Below, piece after piece: positions 8,562-13,648 of a stretch of DNA of 13,648 nucleotides (the first letter of the stretch is position 1; the number at the start of each line of letters is the position of its first letter). The position numbers and the translations under genes are program-made. This DNA is from Echinostoma caproni (taxonomy: Eukaryota; Platyhelminthes; Trematoda; Plagiorchiida; Echinostomatidae), in NCBI GenBank assembly GCA_900618425.1, contig UZAN01043475.1, positions 18,352-31,999 on the forward strand, written 5' to 3'. The notes under the pieces are model-generated. The model was not told the DNA's origin and did no database searches. It saw nothing but the letters and a program-made list of their open reading frames with translations.

Positions 8562-9120
8562 ATTAAAATTACGTTCAGCGCCGTGAGATCTCAGAGTGCA
8601 GTTATATAACGCCAGTGATAGTCAACTGGGACAGTGTGCCACAGATCCCCTTTATAATGTGTTTTGGCAGTTTAGACGGAGGCCCTTCTGTGTTGATTTC
8701 CATAGTTCAAGTTCAGAGAAATATAGTCATCTATCCTCTAAATAAAACTTTAACTTTGATGATCTATAATTTAGTAATTTGGGAAATAAAGGCCCAAAAT
8801 ATTTATGAATACACAACTACTTGTATGACAAACGAGGAACAAAAATATCAAAAACAAAATACTTAGCTAGCTTGCATCCGACTCTATTGTTCTCGAGCGC
8901 ATTATTGCAGACATTTGCTGGCCTTAATGTCGGATATTACGTAAGATGCAAAAGATGCAGACAGATTACCGGCAAATTTGTGAAAGGTCAAAGTATTTCA
9001 CACAAAACTGATGCGTCCCACCACGGGGACTGAGAGGAACATCTTCACGTAAAATAGTTTGCCATTTTTCTGCAAACTGCGTAAACTGCTGTTAACGTCT
9101 GTAGTATACTTGTCTGATAT
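8562..9120. other. no supported gene; strong acceptor-like site at its left edge
   Basis: A long pyrimidine tract ending in cag (about 8536-8561) looks like a very good 3' splice site. The three frames directly after it close quickly: after 15 codons, after 7 codons, and at once. The 100-codon open frame that covers 8567-8866 starts just after the stop in its own frame, so it cannot be entered from this acceptor. If the site is used, the exon would be untranslated or 3'-terminal. Confidence 0.35.
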
Positions 9121-9675
9121 CGGTCTTAGTAAAAAGTTACCGCTAGGTATAATCGGTTCTTAGCGCAATGCTACCTTCAGTGGTAGTATCGTTTGGCACT
9201 GCTTGCTTCCTTTGTGCTTTGTAATCTCGAGCGCTATCTCTACCACCGAAATAATTATTGTATAAAGGTAGTCAGAATAGTTCTGAACACAGTCTACAGA
9301 CGTAGTCTATGTTTAACTTTGCCTAGATCTGATTGAACTCTTTACTAAGGAAAACCGGACAATGTATAGGTCGTCTATCAGGCTACTGTCTAGCCAATCT
9401 ATCAATGTGCTGAAGAGCGCTCGAATGCAGCGCTAGAACTATTAGTGTTAAATGTCATTATCTGTGTTTAACTCAGTCCTATGAGGAAAATCGAAAAGCA
9501 ACTCGTCATTTTCAATTCATGTATTTATTATCCAGTGCAATAATTTATTATTCACGGCAGTCCACTCACAAAACATCTTTCTATACCATAATGTTGGATG
9601 TGCATGCAGCACAAAGGTGGTGAATGCGTTGGCCAGTAACAATGACACTTGGTAAACAACTTCGACGGCGACACC

Positions 9676-9765
9676 GTTCCTGTCTAAGAAGTAACCGTCA
9701 AATTGTTGTCACTCTGGATAAGGGGCACTGCACAACGGTTTCTTGTTGGAACTCTTAGACGGAAT
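9676..9765. repeat. nested imperfect stem-loop
   Basis: The outer stem pairs gttcc-t-gtctaaga (9676-9689, one bulged t) with tcttagacggaat (9753-9765), giving 13 pairs including one wobble. Nested inside it, aaccg (9693-9697) pairs with cggtt (9736-9740). The sequence just upstream (9631-9665) also resembles an inverted copy of part of this arm, so the region 9631-9765 may be a short inverted-repeat element or a structured tail. No coding frame is present. The element family is unknown. Confidence 0.4.
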
Positions 9766-10044
9766 GAAATCATGAAGGTTGTCAGATGGTTCTGCCTGTG
9801 TGTTTGCATTGGTTCCAGTTTTTCCTCATCACTTAAAAATAAGCCATTTTACAAAGAAAATGAAAACGGTTGAACTTTTTTGTTCAACTTCTTCCTGACA
9901 AAATTTAACTCAAAATGGAAAAGTCTTGCAAAGTAATGCGATGAGAACTGTGAAGTTGGAAAATCAACCTAAGTTGAGTTTAAATACTCGACGAGGAATG
10001 ATTTTAATTTGAAAATTAAATGTTGGAACAGTACCCTCCTGTAG
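9766..10044. other. no gene seen; contains a 7-bp hairpin
   Basis: The only feature is gttgaac (9869-9875) facing gttcaac (9882-9888) across six T residues. The rest is AT-rich with no support for a gene. Confidence 0.45.
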
Positions 10045-10338
10045 CAAACTCACTACAACAAATATATGATATGTATATTCGTTCATTATTCAGATTCAAA
10101 ATTACATTTTCTCAACTTTGGTTATATAACTAATGAAAGTTATCCGCATGAGTGCGAAATTCACCAGCATTATGACTGGTTATTTGTACTTAATAAACGG
10201 ATCAAATCTTTACATCACTCTGATGTGATTTGTTTTAACGACCATAGATGCGGTTATATGCACCACAGTTCACCGAATGATGGACAAGAAGATTTCATAG
10301 TTGTTTGGATTCATATTAAATTATCCTCAAGTCATTGA
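10045..10338 (+). CDS. possible coding exon, unrecognised
   Basis: A splice-acceptor-like ctcctgtag ends at 10044. Its TAG is the in-frame stop that bounds the open frame, so the frame opens exactly at the acceptor. It runs 97 codons to TGA at 10336-10338, with an ATG at 10066. The peptide is rich in His, Tyr and aromatic residues (HYSDSKLHFLNFGYITNESY; HQHYDWLF; NDHRCGYMHH). A GYIT..YP..DW pattern is loosely reminiscent of a CUB domain start, but the expected Cys is missing, so I do not assign it. Among the anonymous frames of this window it is one of the longest starting with ATG. Confidence 0.3.
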   Translation, partial: QTHYNKYMICIFVHYSDSKLHFLNFGYITNESYPHECEIHQHYDWLFVLNKRIKSLHHSDVICFNDHRCGYMHHSSPNDGQEDFIVVWIHIKLSSSH

Positions 10339-11166
10339 CTCCCCCTAATTAGCTAGATATGTCTTTGGCAATAACTCGCTTCTGTATTAGGACTACCATT
10401 CGCCTCCACCGTTACGCAACTGAAAGGGACATTCCTTGGGATAAATGACTGCTGATAACTGACAATCAAATACTCAGTTCTTATTCTATAGGAAGACGAA
10501 TGACTAAATTTTATTGAGTTTATATCATCTTAGGGTCAGCTATTACCAACGATGATTGAATTAAATTACTGAAACAAATTCATAGCACTACGTGAATTAA
10601 AAACCTTTATTGTGAATTCTTTCCGGAAGTTCAAACTAAACAATAGTCAATAATCTTATAGGATGCTTATTGGGGCATGTGCATGAGTGAACATTTTAAC
10701 CCAGCTTTGGACAAAACTTTGTCTAATCGTTTGCCTTACATAGCTGTCTTTCTCCCCCACTGATTTGATTTAGCCAACGAGGACACAAAAAAACTTCGTT
10801 CGACAAAATCTCACATTTTTACCATTTCTACGTTCATTTTCCAGTGGTCGGTTTTGTAGACTTTCATGTGTAATTTCTATTGTCACAGAGTTTGAGAGTA
10901 TCCTTGTAGACAGAACTAGCTCAATTGGATGAAAACTGGAATATAGCCTCTGAAAAAAAAGAACATTTCAATCAATTACCGAAGAGATAAGAATAGATAT
11001 TGTTTTACCACATCAACCCTTTTGTTTCATGTGATGTGTTCAAATGTGAAATCTGGACCTTTATCGTTGGTAGCTTCAGTGCACTCTATATTAAAACCCT
11101 AATGCCAATGTATAGATTCCCGTCAAAATCTTGGCCTGATGCCTATTCCCACCATGTTCTGATGAA
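10339..11166. other. no supported gene
   Basis: The first 650 bases show nothing beyond AT-rich sequence. From about 11000 both strands become unusually open (a plus-strand frame at 11000-11395 without early ATG, and overlapping minus-strand frames), discussed with the exon candidate at 11167-11369. Confidence 0.4.
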
Positions 11167-11369
11167 TTACACGGAAAATATAGCACTGTTTGCAAACTCC
11201 ATATTCGGTATACTGACATTATGTACAACACGCAAAGAGGCGGGTGGATCAAGTTCCAATAAAAAATCGCCATTGCTATTTTTGCGGTGTGTAGTGGATA
11301 AATTTGACTTGGTCCAATTGTGCACTCTTGGCGCCCAGATAGGGCTTGATGATGGTGATGAGTTGGCTT
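11167..11369 (-). CDS. possible coding exon after a strong acceptor
   Basis: On the minus strand a good 3' splice site (tgtttttcacag, AG at 11371-11370) precedes an open frame that runs to TAA at 11169-11167. It encodes about 67 residues: a Ser-rich start (ANSSPSSSPIWAPRVHNWTK) then DFLLELDPPASLRVVHNV. A donor-like gtatac inside the frame offers an alternative end. GC is higher than in the flanks. The same bases are open in two other minus frames and in a plus frame, which may mean a conserved but non-coding segment. No family is recognised. Confidence 0.25.
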
Positions 11370-11429
11370 CTGTGAAAAACACAACGTTCGGGTAAACAAA
11401 ATTGTATTCCCAACAGATAACCACCCGTG

Positions 11430-11618
11430 ATGCGAAAACTGATCAATAAATCACTTTTAGTCAGCATATTTTGTTCACTCCTGGTGTGTGTGATAAATGC
11501 CACGCAGAACCTGTCAAATCTACAACCACATCAAACGGAATTCAAGCGTTATCCCCTGCCCGACTGCCAGGGATGGTGCGCGTCAAAAGTCTGCATCGCA
11601 GAAAGTACATATTCATAG
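11430..11618 (+). CDS. possible small secreted peptide or first exon
   Basis: An ATG at 11430 opens 62 codons to TAG at 11616-11618. The N-terminus is a textbook signal-peptide shape: MRKLINKS (basic), LLVSIFCSLLVCVI (hydrophobic), then NA as a likely cleavage position. The remaining 38 or so residues are polar and end with a three-Cys segment (DCQGWCASKVC). Donor-like sites (gtgcgc near 11576, gtacat near 11606) mean it might instead be a first exon. The acceptor-bearing frame on the other strand lies just to the left. A signal-peptide shape can arise by chance in AT-rich DNA; no homologous family is recognised. Confidence 0.3.
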   Translation: MRKLINKSLLVSIFCSLLVCVINATQNLSNLQPHQTEFKRYPLPDCQGWCASKVCIAESTYS

Positions 11619-12036
11619 TCAACTTTGTGACAACAAACATCAAGATAATCCACAATTAATGTAGTTTAAAGGTGAACGCAAATAAGTTTGGATAAAGCAA
11701 AAGGCTCGGTCAAATGGATCCATTTAATTAACGTGCATGGTTTCCATGAGATCCCGCTGAATCACGAGAAAATAAAGATTAGCTTCAACTAATTAAACCC
11801 TCTTCAGTTGCATACACTTCTTTAAACCCAAATACTCAAGAAATAAATGTAGCAGCCCAACTTTTACTGGCCCTGTTGAATATCCAAAGTTCAGAATGGT
11901 CATTTTGCTCTCACAGGTCAGCACAGACGTATTATCATGTGATTCTGATCGTGAACGATACTCGATCTGACCATTAAACCGGCCTAATCTAAACTGAACA
12001 CAAAGTGTAATGGAAAATGAAAAACGGTCTGATCAG
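11619..12036. other. no gene seen
   Basis: AT-rich sequence without supported coding frames or repeats, leading up to the SINE at 12037. Confidence 0.5.
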
Positions 12037-12037
12037 C

Positions 12038-12110
12038 TGCCCGGTGGTCCAGTGAATAGGATGCTTGCGTTCTGCTTGTGACGTCCCGGGTTCGATCCCC
12101 AGTTGGGCAG
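12038..12110 (+). tRNA. tRNA-like head of the SINE (not a functional tRNA)
   Basis: The acceptor pairs tgcccgg (12038-12044) with ttgggca (12103-12109), all seven positions including two G-T wobbles, followed by a discriminator G. The D stem is gtcc/ggat (12047-12050 / 12059-12062). The T arm is ccggg/ccccag around ttcgatc (12086-12102, one mismatch). The A box lies at 12045-12060 and the B box ggttcgatccc (12089-12099) is a perfect consensus. The anticodon stem (12064-12068 / 12076-12080) is mostly broken; the loop position would read TCT. Good outer stems and Pol III boxes with a ruined anticodon stem are typical of a SINE head. Confidence 0.6.
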
Positions 12111-12160
12111 ATGGATTTACTCTGCTGATGAGACCCAACCAGGTTGAAACGGCTGTGCAG
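12072..12160 (+). ncRNA. hammerhead-ribozyme-like motif
   Basis: The core box ctgatga is at 12125-12131 and gaaa at 12146-12149. Helix II between them is gacc/ggtt (12132-12135 / 12142-12145) with a caacca loop, close in form to the schistosome ribozyme helix II. A gtc cleavage triplet is at 12083-12085. Helix III pairs gacgt (12080-12084) with acggc (12149-12153) at four of five positions, extended by ctgc/gcag (12072-12075 / 12157-12160) past an internal loop. Helix I pairs ccgggt (12086-12091) with actctg (12119-12124) at five of six positions, one a wobble, with a mismatch next to the core. The core bases are intact; the weak helices I and III suggest a decayed or slow ribozyme. Confidence 0.55.
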
Positions 12161-12240
12161 TGCTTCCCAACTTGGAAGTTAAAACTGCATTTGCTGTTTA
12201 CAAGACGAATCCCCTCTTCGAAACAAAGAGAAATGTTTAA

Positions 12241-12914
12241 ATCATACGAACACTCAACCACCTCTACTTCTGTCACACAAATCGAAATGGAGCAAAATAG
12301 AAATAGGTTGTGTTTCGAAGCGCACAGCTAGAAGAACTGCACAAGAACCTTAATTGTTGAATCATTGTTGGTTCGGAATGAACTCGGTTTTTGCGACCTT
12401 TATGTGCACTCCGTTGTTTCAAATATATCGCGCTAGTTTTTACACAGTAACGAAACCCGAGATATGATGGGGTTTTCTGTTTGAAGAGTTAAATTGCAGA
12501 TATATTACAAACTGGATTGATGTATATGCCATACTTGGTGAGCATCAAACTCTCTGCCTTTGTGTGTTATTTCAAATAGAGTGGAATTCTCTTGTTTGAG
12601 TTGGTATCTCAAAGAGATAAGCATTTTAAACCAAACAAGTTCATAAGTCAATAGAATAGTACCTTTTTGATATTGAAAAAATGGTCAATAAGCGTACTCT
12701 ACACTGGTAGTTCATATATATTATTTATATTTATATTAAAATTACAGTTCACATAATCGGTTTCAGTATGTCGATGGAGACGTTTTCCAGAGTAGAATTA
12801 TCCGAATTTTAAAAAATAACTAGAATTTTTGAAAATGATTTCAATCGATTAAATATATAAATTGGTTTTTGATTTTTCTGGAGCAACTTAATATTTTTAA
12901 ATAATTTCCCTGCA
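12241..12914. other. no gene seen
   Basis: AT-rich sequence with no coding frame I can support and no clear repeat. The plus-strand 88-codon frame beginning at 12065 extends into it from the SINE and is not evidence of a gene. Confidence 0.5.
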
Positions 12915-12939
12915 ATGACAATCGGATCAACTTTTTTCT

Positions 12940-13143
12940 TTGAGTCCTACCGCACAGCTTCCAGCGTTTTGGGGAATTGGCCTTCCAGTTACTGCGTTTT
13001 GGTTACCTTTTTCTATTACCAGTCTCTATCTTTCTCGCATAAAGGGTTGCTATCTGGAAATTATCAGCCTATTCCTGAAGGCGGACTTTATCAGTAAGAA
13101 CAGGCCTAAAATACTTCTACTTTGTCCTCGGAAAATGATGTGA
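12940..13143 (+). other. open frame with a hydrophobic stretch, not called as a gene
   Basis: A 67-codon frame without an early ATG encodes a membrane-like hydrophobic segment (FWGIGLPVTAFWLPFSIT). A second frame over the same bases is equally open. With no start, splice signal or family resemblance, I record it only as a place to check. Confidence 0.2.
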
Positions 13144-13200
13144 CTTTGTTTTTCTCGAATAATTTTCTATCTATCCATATCCCTCCTCCTTCAAAAGTAA

Positions 13201-13290
13201 TTTAGTCATCGTTTGATTTTCTGAACGAAGGTCAATTACGTCATATTGTCGGGCCATGGTATACTCAATACGTGAACGATCCGTTTTTGT
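13201..13290 (+). repeat. left arm of long inverted repeat
   Basis: Near-perfect reverse complement of 13393-13475. Three substitutions and one 7-base insertion distinguish the arms. Its minus strand encodes the final residues of the fragment (VHVLSIPWP and stop at 13236-13238) and the 3' trailer. The high identity suggests a young duplication or gene conversion between the arms. Confidence 0.9.
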
Positions 13291-13433
13291 TTGCACAGTT
13301 CGGGGTGATGGATACGAATCGTTACCGCCTCGGCTGTGCAAAGCATAATCTGCCGTAGTTGTTTGGTCAGATTAATCGAGATTCTGTAAATGACAAAAAC
13401 GGATCGTTCACGTATTGAGTATGCCATGGCCAT
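13236..13433 (-). pseudogene. GIY-YIG-like C-terminal fragment of a retroelement (LPWP type)
   Basis: A minus-strand frame of 65 codons ends at TAA (13236-13238). Its middle and end read VIYRISINLTKQLRQ, then TAEAVTIR, PELCKQKR and VLSIPWP. These align in order with VIHKV, IRQ, TVEAVVIR, FCFQKR and LRLPWP of the relic at 1908-2360, so both come from one retroelement family. The EAV.IR motif would hold the metal-binding Glu of a GIY-YIG nuclease; the catalytic N-terminal half is absent. The first roughly 14 codons lie in the inverted arm and are not native to the protein. It cannot encode a working enzyme. Confidence 0.55.
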
Positions 13434-13475
13434 GACGTAATTGACCTTTGTTCAGAAAATCAAACGATGACTGAA
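13393..13475 (-). repeat. right arm of long inverted repeat
   Basis: Partner of 13201-13290. The inner spacer holds two further small stems: tttgcacag (13290-13298) with ctgtgcaaa (13334-13342), and taatctg (from 13345) with cagatta (ending near 13374). A transcript could therefore form a long stem topped by a two-hairpin junction. Confidence 0.85.
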
Positions 13476-13648
13476 TGACCCTGTGTTACGTAATCTGCTT
13501 AGAAAAGTAATTTAAACAAGTGCTTCATCGTATTTCCCCTATTCAAATAGTTGGGAATAAATATATTTCATAAGATTGATAAGTATATTCAATTAATTTT
13601 ATTATTGAGAGGAAACAGGCGAAATCATAGCATAGAGTGTTTTCCCCC

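Larger units (their letters stand above)
12037..12240 (+). mobile_element. tRNA-derived SINE with hammerhead-like core
   Basis: The element begins with a tRNA-like head (12038-12110), passes into a hammerhead-ribozyme-like core (12072-12160), and continues with a small hairpin (cttcc 12163-12167 facing ggaag 12174-12178). This plan is that of the schistosome Sm-alpha elements: a Pol III promoter and a hammerhead in one short retroposon. That parallel is established knowledge; the assignment here rests on motif reading. The 3' limit is approximate and I found neither a clear poly(A) or simple-repeat tail nor a convincing target-site duplication. The minus-strand 95-codon frame over it (11989-12276) is an artefact of the repeat. 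Confidence 0.6.
13193..13514 (-). mobile_element. short retroelement insertion with inverted arms and 12-bp direct repeats
   Basis: The 12-base sequence aaaagtaattta occurs at 13193-13204 and again at 13503-13514, like a target-site duplication. Inside are two inverted arms, 13201-13290 and 13393-13475. They match at about 80 of 83 aligned positions, apart from a 7-base gap (attgtcg present only in the left arm). The 102-base centre plus the left arm encodes the minus-strand endonuclease fragment at 13236-13433. Read on the minus strand, the structure is: 27 unmatched bases, an inverted copy of the coding 3' end and its trailer, the coding fragment, then the trailer. Penelope-like elements are known for inverted or partial terminal duplications; whether that mechanism applies here is inference. 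The left direct repeat overlaps the end of the arm by four bases. Confidence 0.6.

Noticed and set aside
12109..12124. Alternative short hammerhead helix I (caga/tctg)
   Set aside because: It pairs well locally but leaves a G at the cleavage position and no NUH triplet or helix III partner upstream; the longer helix I from 12086 with gtc fits better.
11989..12276. 95-codon minus-strand frame containing a QLGIEPGTSQ-like segment
   Set aside because: It is the antisense of the SINE's B box and head; such peptides recur wherever the repeat occurs and do not indicate a gene.
1..13648. CRISPR arrays, operons, ribosome binding sites, rRNA
   Set aside because: None seen; the composition and elements are eukaryotic, so bacterial-style features are not expected.

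Overview
This window looks like gene-poor, AT-rich nuclear DNA from a metazoan, most likely a flatworm of the fluke (trematode) type. Evidence: no long open frame, eukaryotic splice-like signals, simple repeats, decayed retroelement pieces with GIY-YIG endonuclease-like C-termini, and a tRNA-derived SINE carrying a hammerhead-ribozyme-like core (a combination known from the schistosome Sm-alpha family). The species assignment is inference from element types; no host gene was recognised. One unknown base (n) is at 363.

Layout. 1-1740: no supported gene. 1749-2715: two decayed, direct-orientation copies of one retroelement 3' region. The first keeps a 150-codon open frame (1908-2360) ending in a recognisable GIY-YIG-like C-terminus; the second (2509-2715) is more degraded. 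3040-3520: two diverged direct copies of a tRNA-derived SINE, the second with a clear A box and B box. 3838-4512: two weak exon candidates, one on the minus strand starting with a signal-peptide-like stretch and ending at a phase-0 splice donor. 5054-5113: a perfect (TGGA)15 microsatellite. 5474-5704 (minus): a second type of GIY-YIG-like relic. 5705-11620: mostly anonymous DNA with stem-loops and a few low-confidence exon candidates (6113-6358 minus, 7761-7967 plus, 10045-10338 plus, 11167-11369 minus, 11430-11618 plus). 12037-12240: the SINE with tRNA-like head and hammerhead-like core. 13193-13514: a compact insertion flanked by a 12-bp direct repeat, with nearly identical ~83/90-bp inverted arms around a minus-strand GIY-YIG C-terminal fragment.

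The genes do not form an operon or pathway. The unifying theme is retroposition: at least four fragments end in an endonuclease-like C-terminus, and at least three tRNA-type SINE copies are present. The two most interesting loci are the SINE whose T arm doubles as one strand of a hammerhead helix, so that the two folds exclude each other, and the inverted-repeat retroelement fragment at the right end, whose transcript would fold into a long hairpin. Exon candidates are offered with low confidence because open frames of 60-100 codons are expected by chance in DNA of this composition.
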